DNA of 64,000 nt from MPNP01 sp965215545 (GCA_965215545.1 OZ244066.1:1736001-1800000); one strand, 5' to 3'. Counted from the first letter of the stretch, positions 1-9,253 are shown. A program made the numbers and translations. The notes: generated by a model from the sequence alone, not told the origin.

Positions 1-365
1 GCCACTCGTTCAACCGCTACGTCGGGACCGAAATCGAATTCATGATTGCCAAGGGCCATGGCGGTCAGGTCAAGCTGGTTGAGCAGATCGATCATGTGCC
101 GCCCCTGGTCAAAACCGGCCAGCAGTGACGGTGAGATCGTATCACCAGCGAAGGTCACGAGCACGTGACCGCCCTCGTCCCGGACGGACTCGATCAGACC
201 GGCAAGCCGAGCCACACCACCGCGCCCCGACTTCTCCTCCATCCGGTCAAGGTCATTGAAATGGATGATGGTGACGTGGGTCATCTCGGCGGCGGCCGGG
301 ACAGCCAGCAGGAATGCACTGACCGCCAGGCACGTGCGGAATAACGATTGTGTGTGATACAACAT
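1..365 (-). CDS. 5'-nucleotidase/UshA-like metallophosphatase, N-terminal part
   Basis: Partial: the gene runs off the left edge and the first 121 codons are visible. The product opens with a signal peptide (charged start, then LAVSAFLLAVPAAA) followed by the calcineurin-like phosphoesterase signature blocks: TIIHFNDLDRM (metal-binding Asp), VTFAGDTISPS and ALGNHEFDFG. These are the dimetal site blocks of the periplasmic 5'-nucleotidase/UshA family, which dephosphorylates nucleotides or related esters. The ATG at 363-365 has a GGAGGGG Shine-Dalgarno seven bases upstream. The usual first motif HxND is kept as HFND. It is transcribed divergently from zur. The substrate cannot be inferred because the C-terminal domain is missing. 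Confidence 0.85.
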   Translation of the reverse strand, partial: MLYHTQSLFRTCLAVSAFLLAVPAAAEMTHVTIIHFNDLDRMEEKSGRGGVARLAGLIESVRDEGGHVLVTFAGDTISPSLLAGFDQGRHMIDLLNQLDLTAMALGNHEFDFGPDVAVERV

Positions 366-527
366 GTTGGGCACCCCTCCAAAAACTGTCTGGCATGTCC
401 CCATACACCACCGGGGCATGAATTGCCTGCCGATTTGACAACGATCATGAAAAATTCACGCAAACCACCATGCCGGATGGATCAGGGACCGGACCTTGCG
501 GTGGCGACCGTTGGCAGAGGGTCGAAT

Positions 528-540
528 GTTATATTATAAC
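528..540. promoter_or_regulatory. Putative Zur box
   Basis: GTTATATTATAAC is a perfect 13-bp palindrome (GTTATA-T-TATAAC) that strongly resembles the alphaproteobacterial zinc-uptake-regulator operator. It lies 30 bp upstream of the zur start and about 160 bp from the divergent 5'-nucleotidase start. Expected role: zinc-dependent autorepression of zur-znuCB. Function is inferred from sequence and neighbours. Confidence 0.8.
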
Positions 541-570
541 AATCAAACAGGCGTTCAGGACGAGGCAGAC

Positions 571-1014
571 ATGACGGATGACAACACCGGGCCGGTTCCG
601 GTCCCTGGCAATGAAAGGGAGGACTGCAGCACGCGGGTCCGGCTGACACCACTGCGCCGCAAGGTTCCGGCCATACTGGAGGCCGAACAGCAGGTGCCTG
701 GTGCCCATGAGGTCATCGAACGCCTGCATGCCAGGGGCACTGTCACCGTGTCGCCAGCGGCCGGTCGCATCCCCGATGGCCTGGAAGAGCACGGACCGAT
801 CCATCGAATCGCCTCTCCCAAGACCTTGTTCCCCTGCACATGCACCCATGGACCGTGGCAGTCTGTCACCCTCATCTGCCGCTCCTGTCGTGCCGTCGAT
901 GCAGTCAGCCTGCCCAGCGCCAACCCGTCCGCACTCGAACGTGCCGGGGGTAGGGGCTTCAGGGTCGAACAGACCCCTGTCGAGATGGAGGGCCTGTGTC
1001 CAGGCTGCAGCTAG
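571..1014 (+). CDS. zur: Fur-family zinc uptake regulator Zur
   Basis: A protein of 147 aa. The N-terminal winged-helix region contains LTPLRRKVPAILEAEQQVPG and AHEVIERL, matching the Fur/Zur DNA-binding domain. The C-terminal half has the structural-zinc cysteine pairs: one in LICRSCRAVDAV and one at the extreme end in LCPGC. In Zur proteins zinc binding enables repression of znu genes. The ATG at 571 is preferred over an in-frame ATG at 496 because the Zur box at 528-540 would otherwise lie inside the gene. The end overlaps znuC by 19 bases, so they form one transcription unit. The spacing CTCTH near the metal-site region is slightly unusual. Confidence 0.88.
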   Translation: MTDDNTGPVPVPGNEREDCSTRVRLTPLRRKVPAILEAEQQVPGAHEVIERLHARGTVTVSPAAGRIPDGLEEHGPIHRIASPKTLFPCTCTHGPWQSVTLICRSCRAVDAVSLPSANPSALERAGGRGFRVEQTPVEMEGLCPGCS

Positions 1015-1766
1015 ACCCCGCTGCGGGGATCCTGGTCCGGGTCGACAATCTTGGCGTCAGACACGGTCAGGAAACCCTGCTTGAGAATATCGGCTTCACG
1101 ATTGCAGCCGGGGAGATCCTCACGGTCATTGGACCCAACGGTGCGGGCAAGACCACGCTCATGAAAGCCATCATTGGTTCACTGGTGCCCAGCACCGGTG
1201 CTGTCGTCAGGCGCAAGGGGCTGCGGATCGGGTATGTCCCCCAGCGTCTGGCGATCGACAGCAATCTCCCGATCACCGTGAAGCGTTTCATGGGTCTGCC
1301 GGTCCGGCAAGCGACCGCGGCCATCACCATGGCCCTGGACATGACCCGGGTCCTCGACTGTCTCGATCGCCAGTTGTCGGAACTCTCGGCCGGTCAACTC
1401 CAGCGGGTGTTGGTGGCCCGGGCCCTGCTGGTGGCTCCGGATCTGCTGATTCTCGATGAACCCACAGCCAGTCTCGACCAGCCGGCGGCCAGCCGGTTCT
1501 TTCATCAGGTGGAGACGGTCCATCGCAAGACCAATTGCGCGGTCATGCTGGTCAGCCACGAACTGAACTCCATCATGGCGACATCCGATCGCATCCTCTG
1601 CCTCAACCGCAACCATTGCTGTCAGGGAACCCCGGATGAGGTGGCCCGGACCCACGAATACCGAATGCTGTTCGGGGACACAGTGCTGCGCTACCTGCCC
1701 CGGTTCCCGGACCCGTCTTCGGACGGACCCACTGCCCTGGTGGATGGCGATGATGTCGCTTCTTGA
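996..1766 (+). CDS. znuC: Zinc ABC transporter ATP-binding protein ZnuC
   Basis: A 256-aa ABC ATPase with all motifs: Walker A GPNGAGKTT (about residues 45-53), signature LSAGQLQRVLVAR, Walker B LLILDEPT and switch histidine in VSHEL. It powers import of Zn2+ with ZnuB in the inner membrane. The start is GTG, with GGAGG just upstream inside the end of zur, so translation is probably coupled. The signature is LSAGQ rather than LSGGQ, a common variant. No znuA (periplasmic binding protein) is present nearby. Confidence 0.93.
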   Translation: MSRLQLDPAAGILVRVDNLGVRHGQETLLENIGFTIAAGEILTVIGPNGAGKTTLMKAIIGSLVPSTGAVVRRKGLRIGYVPQRLAIDSNLPITVKRFMGLPVRQATAAITMALDMTRVLDCLDRQLSELSAGQLQRVLVARALLVAPDLLILDEPTASLDQPAASRFFHQVETVHRKTNCAVMLVSHELNSIMATSDRILCLNRNHCCQGTPDEVARTHEYRMLFGDTVLRYLPRFPDPSSDGPTALVDGDDVAS

Positions 1767-2547
1767 TGATTTCGTTGTCAGGGCAGCCCTGGCCTCGGTC
1801 GGCATTGCGATTGTTGCTGCACCCCTTGGCTGCTTTGTCGTCTGGCGACGCATGGCCTACTTCGGCGACACATCGGCCCACGCTGCCCTGCTCGGTGTGG
1901 TGCTGGCCCTCGTTCTCTCTCTGCCGATCCCCCCCACGGTGATCGCTGTCTCACTCCTGATGGCCATCGCGGTGACGTATGGCAGCGGCAAACTGGCAGC
2001 CCCCGATACGATGCTCGGCGTTGCAAGTCATGCCTGTGTGGCGTTCGGTCTGGTGTTCGCCGCCTTGCTGATCGATGTTCGGATCGATATCACTGCCCTG
2101 CTCTTTGGCGATATCCTGGCAGTCTCAAGAACGGATCTTGCTCTCATTGGGGCTGTTGTTGTGGCCGAGTTGGTGCTCTTTGCCTGGTGGTGGCCACGGC
2201 TTCTGACCTCAACCCTGAATCCGGAATTGGCTCAGGCCAGCGGCATCGCGCCCACCCGGACCCATCTTGTGCTGACGCTGGCCCTGGCCTTCCTTGTGGC
2301 CATTGCTCTGGAGGTTGTCGGTGCCCTGCTGATCGTCTCCATGCTGATCATTCCACCGGCTGCCGCACGCCCCCTCTCAAGAACACCGGAACAGATGGTG
2401 GCCATCACGGCCCTCATTGCCGTCTTGTCCGCCCTGGGGGGCCTGGCGTTCTCTATCGCCGTCGATGTGCCAACCGGGCCAGCAATGGTCTGTGTCGCCA
2501 CATGCCTGTTTCTGGCATCGCGGATCGGGACAGCGATTCGGGCCTGA
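1750..2547 (+). CDS. znuB: Zinc ABC transporter permease ZnuB
   Basis: About 265 aa of ABC-3 family permease, very hydrophobic with roughly eight membrane segments. Conserved stretches include FVVWRRMAYFGDTSAHAALLG near the N-terminus and a late ALLIVSMLIIPPAAAR loop typical of the coupling region of metal permeases. It forms the channel for Zn2+ with ZnuC. In-frame ATGs at 1744, 1750 and 1753 are all possible starts; all overlap the end of znuC. It is the last gene of the zur-znuC-znuB unit. Mn or Fe transport is unlikely given the Zur box. Confidence 0.92.
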   Translation: MMSLLDDFVVRAALASVGIAIVAAPLGCFVVWRRMAYFGDTSAHAALLGVVLALVLSLPIPPTVIAVSLLMAIAVTYGSGKLAAPDTMLGVASHACVAFGLVFAALLIDVRIDITALLFGDILAVSRTDLALIGAVVVAELVLFAWWWPRLLTSTLNPELAQASGIAPTRTHLVLTLALAFLVAIALEVVGALLIVSMLIIPPAAARPLSRTPEQMVAITALIAVLSALGGLAFSIAVDVPTGPAMVCVATCLFLASRIGTAIRA

Positions 2548-3591
2548 CCTGCCATGCCCGGGACATCCCGCCCCACCAGCGTCTCATTCTGTCTGGGCAC
2601 ACCCCATCGCATTTGACTCTGCCATGGTTGCGGGCTGCCATCACCCAGAGCACGAATCATCAGTCATTGAATTCATCATCGTCATGGATGTTCATGCCGC
2701 TTGCCCCGTCCCTGCACTTCAGGGGTCCACCCTGTGCCGCCGGCACGACCCACAAGGAGGCAGGCCGGGGGTGTGCAGGTCCTCCCGCATGTCACATTTG
2801 CACGGGCGGCTCATCCCGGCCTGGCAGCGGAACAGGATGCCCATTCCGCGTCTGTCTCATCGGCTTCCAATCGGCCCATCGGTCGTTTCGACGGGTCCTG
2901 GGCTGTTGTGTTCCAGACCCTTGTATCCTTCCTCTCTTATGCCAGTTTGTGCCATGGGATACCGTCTCTGGGATGCCCGGTCGAGGCCTTGAGGACACGC
3001 CGCGTCCCGCAAACTGCCAGAGCGTGTACGCACGGTCGCCATCTGGCCACCATCAGCCAGGAGTTCCGCCGCAACATGGGCCCAATAATGCGGAGACTGA
3101 CACAAACAGGCCCAGCGCCATGTCACCGCCCCTGACCCCCCATTTCCTTCCGGGGTATTATCCGCGCCCTGGACGTGGACACAGGCCATCGAGGGCTGGA
3201 TCAGGACCGACCCACACCAAAGGCTGGAATCCCGAACAGATCGTGACCGAGCGCGCATCTCAGCGCGCCGGATCCCTGATACTCGCCAGTGCCTGTCCTG
3301 ACAGACTCCACCGGCTCCTCCACATCCTGTGTCCGAACCCCCCTTGTCCGGGGGCTGGACTGGTGCGCCTAGGGCTTGGGCGACCTGCGGTTGTGGATGC
3401 AAAGACACTTGATCGAACCCGGACTCGGTCTGCAAATGTGTCCTTGGGCCGATCGGAATCCCCCCGGAATCATGCTACCGGGTCGCCGAGGGGCGGGTAC
3501 GGGGCCCGATCAACTGTCCCGCAGCGATCCGCAGGGGATATGAGAAAGAGAGGAAATATCCTGTCACTTTGACCCGGTGAGCGGACAGGAC
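2548..3591. other. Gene-free interval with one copy of a dispersed repeat
   Basis: I see no convincing gene in this kilobase. Open frames are shadow-like, with no start signals or recognisable motifs. The centre (about 2785-2990) is related to the sequence at about 9605-9800 (see repeat entries). The right end is the 3' flank of a decayed gene on the minus strand. Confidence 0.6.
2785..2990. repeat. Dispersed intergenic repeat, copy 1
   Basis: The 25 bases at 2876-2900 match 9704-9728 with one mismatch. Weaker similarity, with small gaps, extends about 90 bases to each side, including matching blocks around CATCC.GGCC and GGATGCCC. Both copies are intergenic and in the same orientation. It may be an old non-autonomous element or a degraded gene. 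Confidence 0.55.
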
Positions 3592-4764
3592 CTACATCGG
3601 TTTCCTGAACATGATAACCCTGAGATGGTCGTCAGTAGCGACAAACTCGGGCTCGGTACCGTTACACTCTCTCAAGAGTGGAATGATCTTGTTGCGCACG
3701 CCCATGCCGCGGGCATCCACATAACCGTAGTCGCGCAGCACCTCAACGATCAGTGGGTTTCGTGGGGAACGCTGGCCAGCGATCATTTTTTCAACCGTCA
3801 TTGAGTTTTGCAGAGCGCCCGGACCCAAGACTTCCAGACGGTCCATGTATCGCACAATCTCAATTTCTTCGTGGCGTGTCCAGTCACGATGGGCGATTGC
3901 GTTGACAATCGCTTCTCTAAGGACTTCCACCGGATACAGCCAACGATGCTCTCTCCGCATGGAGGTGCCCATTTCGGCAGATTCTTCCATCACAAATGGC
4001 CGCATTGCACCGACCACACCCTCGATTAACCCGCTTCCAGCAACGGACCTGCCACCATGTCGAGATGCGTTCCCCAAGGTGACACATGGGCCATCAATCA
4101 GCCTATCATCCAGTGCTTTATAGCTCTTGCTGCCCCCTTCAAATGCCATCCACCGGATGCCCGCCTGAAACAGCAACCGGCGCGGTGCATGACCAAAAAG
4201 AACCAACCCGGCGATAGAACAAAGCGGTGAGCCATCCTCGCGTCCAACCATGAATCCCAGGCCAAGCAGGCGGCGCTCCCACCCCTCTTCGTCTTTGTCA
4301 GTCGGAAGGGTGTCATCCCCAACGATCATTGACAGATATTCTTTCAACCGCTCCAGGCTGAGATGGCCAAGGCCGCTTCCAGGGACTGGCAGAAGCTCTG
4401 TATGCAGCATTGTCCTCACGGCCTTGGCTCCGAACCACATACGGCTTGGACACACCCTGGCTCAGACTGACGACTGCAACCCGGCACTGATCGTCGATCT
4501 GGACCTCCTCGAAAACGGAAGAAGCATGGGATGGACATAACGGCCAAACACCGTGTCCATCACCCACTCTTCCAAATTGTGCCGCTGTATCCGCGGAATG
4601 GAGCCGTCGTCATCCACCCCAATCAGAATATGGCCGCCCTGAAAATTGGCGAGTGCCACGATTTCTTTCGCAAGCTGTTCGGGTTGCAAGTCATCGCGCT
4701 TGAACTCGATGCCGGAGTTTCCCCCGTTTGCGATCAACTCAAGCAGTCTGGACCGGAGGATCAT
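3592..4764 (-). pseudogene. AlbA_2 / RecG-like ATP-binding protein, frameshifted
   Basis: Three minus-strand frames together resemble one protein with an N-terminal AlbA_2 (Schlafen-like) domain and a C-terminal HATPase_c_4-type region. Frame one (from ATG 4764) has GIEFKRDDL and ANFQGGHILIGVDDDG. Near 4512-4515 a run of four T (minus strand) is one base short, which moves translation out of frame; adding one T restores PFFEEVQID. A second break near 4420, after SQGRED, appears to lack about 25 residues before MLHTELLPVPG. The last frame contains EVLREAIVNAIAHRDW and RNPLI. The ATG overlaps the TGA of the preceding ATPase remnant (TGATG). Probably a dead gene of a defence-like pair. Confidence 0.75.
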
Positions 4765-5402
4765 CAGCAATCAAACCCGCATGGCTCCTTGCGCCGCATG
4801 AACGCTTCCTTGCTACCCTCCAGAATGGTGCCGCCTGATCACGAATTCCCGGAATGTCGATCGATCCTTGCCGGTCGATGGGCAGTTCGCCCCGATCCTG
4901 CGTACCAGAAGAGCACACCCCAATCCACTCCGCATCACCAAAGATCGGAATGTTGGCATTGTGCGTCGTGAACACGAACCGCCGTTCAAGTCTTGGCGAG
5001 CGCAGTTCTTGCGCGATCCGGTTGGCAATGAAGGCATTGTCCGCACTGTCCTCGGCCTCATCCATGCTCATCCATGATCAACGGGTCGGGATTGTCAAGG
5101 AGAGGCAGATGCAAAACCGCTGGGCACGACTATCCGAACGATAGGCAATCCAGCTTCCGGAAATTCTCGCCGGAGGGCGAGATGTTGCGTTCATCATCGG
5201 CACGATCCTCAAGGTCAATCGCCTGCAAGGCACATCGCTGTGCGAGCGTCAGGCTGGACAGTGTCTCTGCAAGTCCGGGAGTCAGGCCCCATTCCCTCTT
5301 CAGAAGGGTGTCTTCCCCCGCAGCAATGGACTCAACCAGACCGGTCGCGGTGAGATCATGTGCCTGGCCGATCCGCTCAATGCACCGTTGCCGTTGGGTA
5401 AT
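4764..5402 (-). pseudogene. C-terminal remnant of a TrlF-like/AAA-type ATPase
   Basis: The remnant reads in pieces: QRCIERIGQAHDLTATGLVE, LKREWGLTPGLAETL, LDNPDPLIMDE, EDSADNAFIANRIAQELRS, FVFTTHNANIPIFGDAEW and ILEGSKEAFMRRKEP. This looks like the Walker B and C-terminal half of a large PHP/TrlF-type or related AAA ATPase. It has an in-frame TAG at 5130-5132 (probably CAG originally), a 10-bp tandem duplication at 5057-5076 that shifts the frame, and a one-base shift near 4837. The N-terminal half is absent beyond 5402, where homology stops. The end is coupled by TGATG to the AlbA_2 pseudogene, so the two once formed an operon. The family name is from memory. Confidence 0.65.
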
Positions 5403-5449
5403 GAAATCTGTAGAGGGAGGCTATCACATACACAATTGGAGGATCGATC

Positions 5450-6156
5450 ATGACACACCTGCCCCCCCTAATGGCATCAGAACACTATTTGCCGCTGCGC
5501 TGTTGGCTGTAATCCTGGCCCTGCCGGTCGGGCCCGCGCGGGCGCAGGTGGACTGGTCCATTCTGGGCGACACCGGATCCAGTGCCTGCCCAAGCGGTCA
5601 GAGCGAGAAGAATGCAACGATTGCAACCTTCGGCACCGGGGCCCTGAAGAAAGATTCGGTCCAGATTTCGACAATCAGACTGACTTATTCATCCGTTTCC
5701 GGTTATGCGGAAACGAATATCGGCGGCGGTCGCACTATCTATCTTGAGGTGAAGGGGCCGAATGGGCAGAGGGTTGGCTCCCGGACAACACTCGGCTCTG
5801 TCCGGCTTACTCCTACCACGAGCGTGCCAGCCCAGACCACAGCTGTCACCGCCCTGACTCCGAACACAGCCTATACCGTAGAAGTTCAGGCTGTCTCAGA
5901 AGTGATCGGAAGATCCTGCTTCCGGACGGCGTTCGACCTGGAGATCCCCTTTGGCTCGGGTCGCGGCGGCGCCGGCCCCGGCGATTCGTGGTCAAGCGGG
6001 TGCTACGCCTTCAGCAAGGACCCGAATCAGATCCGGGCTTGCTTCTGCGGAGCCAGGAACGCGTCGGGCAGCTGGGCGCGCACCGATGCCGAGGACGGCT
6101 ACAAATATATGATGGACGCCGCCTGGAGACAGAACGTGGGATGCACGACCAACTGA
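5450..6156 (+). pseudogene. Secreted protein of unknown function, interrupted at a poly-C tract
   Basis: The body of the ORF encodes a signal peptide (TLFAAALLAVILALPVGPARA) and a mature part of about 205 aa. It has a beta-rich middle (TIRLTYSSVSGYAE, IYLEVKGPNG) and a C-terminal segment with CYAFS, CFCGARN and CTTN cysteines. I do not recognise the family. The best start is ATG 5450, with GGAGG seven bases upstream, but it is one base out of frame with the body. A run of seven C at 5462-5468 lies between them, and an eighth C would join start and signal peptide. The only in-frame ATG (5401) lacks a ribosome site. This could be phase variation, mutation or an assembly error. Confidence 0.6.
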
Positions 6157-6177
6157 CGGGGCCGGACCGAGGCACAC

Positions 6178-6201
6178 AAGGGCGGCCGGCGGGCCGCCCT
6201 T
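6178..6201 (+). terminator. Rho-independent-like hairpin
   Basis: A 10-bp perfect stem (AAGGGCGGCC / GGCCGCCCTT) around a short loop sits 22 bases after the stop of the secreted protein and is followed by a pyrimidine stretch. The T-run is weak, so termination is likely but not certain. Confidence 0.6.
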
Positions 6202-6396
6202 CTTCCATGAAGAAATACAGCGGCTTCAAACGGAGACACGACCGCACTGCGACAAGACGTTGATGCGGGCCCCGGCCCTTGTTGGCCTTGTGACGGGGGC
6301 AATTGCGGCCCGGCAGGTGTCAACATTTCTCAAGGCCTTCAATGCCCGAAGTGCCAAACTGGGCATAGGGCAAATACGTGATCGAAACTGTTACAA

Positions 6397-8238
6397 TCAG
6401 CGATTGATGTCAGCCTCTGCCAGGAACCCTGGCTTTCGAATCGCGTTCATTTTGATCATTTCCCGCATCTCATTGAGGTCGCTCTCGAATGTTTCGGCAT
6501 CAACCTGCAGATACCGCCAACAACTGAACTCAGGCAATGGCCTGCGGCGAGCAATCAATTTCTGTGAATGGTCTGTTTTGTCCAGCGCCAGGTCGGTTTC
6601 CCCTGTTGCCCAGTAGGCAATCGCCATGCATTGAAAATAGTTTGCTGCCTCATTGTCCTCTTCAGGCGATTGATCGATTTCCACGACCCGCTCGAAAATC
6701 TCCCGATGGATTGTGCCGTCGATACCCCAACAAGCCATGCCATAGTTGAAAGCCTCATCGATGCGCATCTCTGCGACTCCGGAGTTGGGTTTGCGAAAGA
6801 TTTTTGCCGCCTCAGCGCACCGTCCGAGGCCCATGTACGCCATACCAAGGCCATGTCTGCTTTTTGAGCGCATACTGGAGCCAAGGTCGGACAATGCGAC
6901 AATCGGTTCATACAATGCCACTGCAATCAACAGATCATCGCGAGAGCGGTTGTATGTTTCTGCAAGCCAGATTTTGCCGTCAAGATCCAGAGATGACACT
7001 GCTTTCGATCTGATAAATTTCCCCGGTTCACTCTTTCCCAACCTCGCAAGAATCCAGGCCGCCTCGCGCACCATCGGGGGAGCGATGGGGCTTGAATCCA
7101 GGACTCGCCACGCATCCTCTTCCGCTCCAATCGGTTCATTGCTTTCCTTGCGGAAGCGAGAACGCAAGAGATAAGCCTCCGGTTGATTATAGCCGTGGTG
7201 TATCGCTCGATTGATCAGTTGTGCAGCGTCTTCAGATTCACGATCAGCATCCTTGAGCTTGGCCAGACGGTACAGAATCTCGCCATCTTCCTGGTGACTC
7301 CGTTCGATTTTTTCCAGCCTCTCGTTGCGTGTGAGGATCGAGTCGTCCTCCAGCCATCTCCTGCGTCCCCTTGCCCTCCGGATGTACTCAAGTGCACCTT
7401 CCCGATCTCTCCAGTTTCGCGTTGTGATCTCCCGCACAAGATGACTGTACTCCTGGGCCAGACGGCTCCTGGGCCGATCCTTCGAAAATACGACCTGATC
7501 GAGGAGAGAAAGAGATTCGTAACGGTGCACGACCATGGGATCACGCTTGAGATCAAGCGCTCGCTTGAATGCTGAGATCTTGCCCTCGAGTATCAGGTCC
7601 TCATCATCAAGGTCCGGTACGTTGGACATCACGAAGTGGAGGGCAATGCTCTTTTCCCGCGGTCCATCGGCCTCCGCTCGAATATCCTGGACGACTCGCA
7701 TCAGTCCCCGCAGGTTCTGCTCATTTGGAAAAAACAGAATGACAACGGCATCAGGCATCTGTCGTGTGCAAATCCCGCCTGAATCCGTGTGGCCGGTGCG
7801 AGAGTCAATCAGAACATAGTCTGGTTGAAGGACTTTCGACCATTGCTTCCTGAGGTCTTCGAACAGAACATACCCATTTCGATAGTTGTACAGGTCCAGC
7901 CAATCAATTTGACCCAAGGTCTCAGCATAATTGCCGTTTCTTCCGGAGGGCATGATCCATAATCTCCCCCCTTCTCCTCCAATATCGGGACAGTCGCTGA
8001 TGTAATCAGCAACGTCAGGAGATTCTCCCGACTTCACATAGTCGGCAACAAAGTTGATAATGCCAAGAACATCATCTTGCGGGTGGAGCACGTCAAAGGT
8101 GTCCAGTCCCGGTGCCTCAATGTCAAAATCTACGACAAGAACGCGTTGTCCACGAAGTGCGAGAGTGACAGCTGTATTCACCAGGGCCATCGTGCGACCG
8201 ACTCCGCCCTTGAAGGAGTAGAACGTCGTGATGTACAT
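6397..8238 (-). CDS. KGGVGR-motif ParA-like ATPase with helical repeat tail
   Basis: A protein of 613 aa. It starts YITTFYSFKGGVGRTMALVN, a ParA/MinD deviant Walker A in which the usual KT is replaced by RT. Next come VLVVDFDIEAPGLD (A' motif) and DYVLIDSRTGHTDSGG (Walker B region). Residues from about 300 to the end lack transmembrane segments and look like degenerate TPR helices (AYMGLGRCAEAAKIF, MAIAYWATGETDLALD). In known conflict systems such ATPases carry sensor or effector tails. The ATG lies five bases after the stop of the zinc-finger/HTH gene and the three genes look co-transcribed. The role is unknown; a regulatory or effector NTPase of a toxin-antitoxin or defence module is the best guess. 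Confidence 0.8.
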   Translation of the reverse strand: MYITTFYSFKGGVGRTMALVNTAVTLALRGQRVLVVDFDIEAPGLDTFDVLHPQDDVLGIINFVADYVKSGESPDVADYISDCPDIGGEGGRLWIMPSGRNGNYAETLGQIDWLDLYNYRNGYVLFEDLRKQWSKVLQPDYVLIDSRTGHTDSGGICTRQMPDAVVILFFPNEQNLRGLMRVVQDIRAEADGPREKSIALHFVMSNVPDLDDEDLILEGKISAFKRALDLKRDPMVVHRYESLSLLDQVVFSKDRPRSRLAQEYSHLVREITTRNWRDREGALEYIRRARGRRRWLEDDSILTRNERLEKIERSHQEDGEILYRLAKLKDADRESEDAAQLINRAIHHGYNQPEAYLLRSRFRKESNEPIGAEEDAWRVLDSSPIAPPMVREAAWILARLGKSEPGKFIRSKAVSSLDLDGKIWLAETYNRSRDDLLIAVALYEPIVALSDLGSSMRSKSRHGLGMAYMGLGRCAEAAKIFRKPNSGVAEMRIDEAFNYGMACWGIDGTIHREIFERVVEIDQSPEEDNEAANYFQCMAIAYWATGETDLALDKTDHSQKLIARRRPLPEFSCWRYLQVDAETFESDLNEMREMIKMNAIRKPGFLAEADINR

Positions 8239-8243
8239 GCCCG

Positions 8244-8828
8244 TTATCCAGCCATGCGCAGCTGAAAGGCCTGCTGTTTCTTCTCCATGACCTCGTTCAG
8301 TTCCACACACCGAAATCGTCTTGCCCCATCATCAGCCGGGCGAGTTTTGGGGCCCTGCCTGGATGTCAACTCTTGCAAGCGTGTCATGATCTCCGGATAC
8401 GCAAGCAGTCGAAGGTATCGGTCGTTGGAGTGACTTTGGATTGAAAGACCATTTTCCCACCGGTTCAAGGACGCCTCGCCAAGCCCACTTGCATCAGCAA
8501 ATGCTGCTCTTGTCATCCCGCTACCTTGTCTGATTTTTCGAATATCTTCAGGTGCAAGAACGCCAAGATGTTCGCAGATCGCCATGTGCTTCAGTCGTTC
8601 GGCCTCCTCATCCAGGTATTCAAGGTCACATGGGTCGCACCGACGCACTGGCACGCGAGCCTGCAAGCTGGCAGCGGCCTCTCCGGTTCCGTATTCAAAT
8701 GTGTGATGATGCCACACGGTCACGATGCCTTCATCACCACATATGGGGCAAGACAGGACCGGCTGCACAACACGCAATCGAGTCCGCGAACGATCTTGCC
8801 GTTGCGTGCCCAGACCTCTCGGATTCAT
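8244..8828 (-). CDS. MqsA-like zinc-finger/HTH antitoxin-type regulator
   Basis: A protein of 194 aa. The N-terminal zinc ribbon has CPICGDEG and RRCDPCDLEY, resembling YgiT/MqsA fingers. A short linker leads to a helix-turn-helix with IRKIRQGSGMTRAAFADASG and EASLNRWENG, the MqsA-type XRE fold. This layout, zinc-binding N-terminus and DNA-binding C-terminus, is that of MqsA antitoxins, here extended by about 60 residues at the C-terminus. It follows the small toxin-like gene by 12 bases and precedes the ATPase by five. It probably represses the operon through the palindromes at 9225 and 9296. Confidence 0.75.
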   Translation of the reverse strand: MNPRGLGTQRQDRSRTRLRVVQPVLSCPICGDEGIVTVWHHHTFEYGTGEAAASLQARVPVRRCDPCDLEYLDEEAERLKHMAICEHLGVLAPEDIRKIRQGSGMTRAAFADASGLGEASLNRWENGLSIQSHSNDRYLRLLAYPEIMTRLQELTSRQGPKTRPADDGARRFRCVELNEVMEKKQQAFQLRMAG

Positions 8829-8840
8829 CTCCTGACTCCC

Positions 8841-9200
8841 TCAATCGTTCCTTTTGGAATAGTGAAAACTGCGCCCGATGATCTTCCCCGATCCCAGCTG
8901 TAGTTTGACATACAACTGTGCCTGGTCGGCCCCAAGGTCGATCTTCATCACGTATCCCTTGGCTCCTCTTGGCTTGTGCAGCTTCACCTGCTCAATCGGA
9001 TGCCCCTTTTCAATCAGTGTGGCGATCAATTCCCACGCCGATGCATCTGTAAAGTGGGTGTCGAGCACACCGTCTGGATTCCTGACCTGACTTGGACGCC
9101 AGTCCACCGGCATCTCTTTGCTGAATGTCGTGATACGAGATTTGCTCCTTCGTGCGAGGATCACCAACTGTTTTCTGATTGAGTCCTTCACCGCAGTCAT
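8841..9200 (-). CDS. Small toxin-like protein upstream of MqsA-like gene
   Basis: A protein of 119 aa, basic at the N-terminus and rich in beta-strand patterns at the C-terminus: AWELIATLIEKGHPIEQVKL, GYVMKIDLGADQAQLYVKLQ and IIGRSFHYS. I do not recognise the family with confidence. Size, position first in the operon, overlap with an antitoxin-like partner and the ending ...RSFHYS suggest a RelE/MqsR-fold ribonuclease, but this is inference from context. It is expressed from a strong promoter only 24 bases upstream; there is no good Shine-Dalgarno site in the short leader. Confidence 0.6.
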   Translation of the reverse strand: MTAVKDSIRKQLVILARRSKSRITTFSKEMPVDWRPSQVRNPDGVLDTHFTDASAWELIATLIEKGHPIEQVKLHKPRGAKGYVMKIDLGADQAQLYVKLQLGSGKIIGRSFHYSKRND

Positions 9201-9224
9201 GCGCCAGCGGCCCCGCGAATTCCT

Positions 9225-9253
9225 ATCATATGATTAAGTATGTCCCATTTCAA
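9225..9253 (-). promoter_or_regulatory. Sigma-70-type promoter of the three-gene operon
   Basis: On the minus strand TTGAAA (9248-9253) and TATGAT (9225-9230) are separated by exactly 17 bases, close to consensus. The -10 element is half of the palindrome ATCATATGAT, so a protein bound there would block transcription. The leader to the ATG at 9200 is about 17 bases. Confidence 0.65.

Noticed and set aside
2187..3572. 461-aa plus-strand ORF
   Set aside because: Starts within znuB and reads through intergenic DNA; no domains and poor codon pattern.
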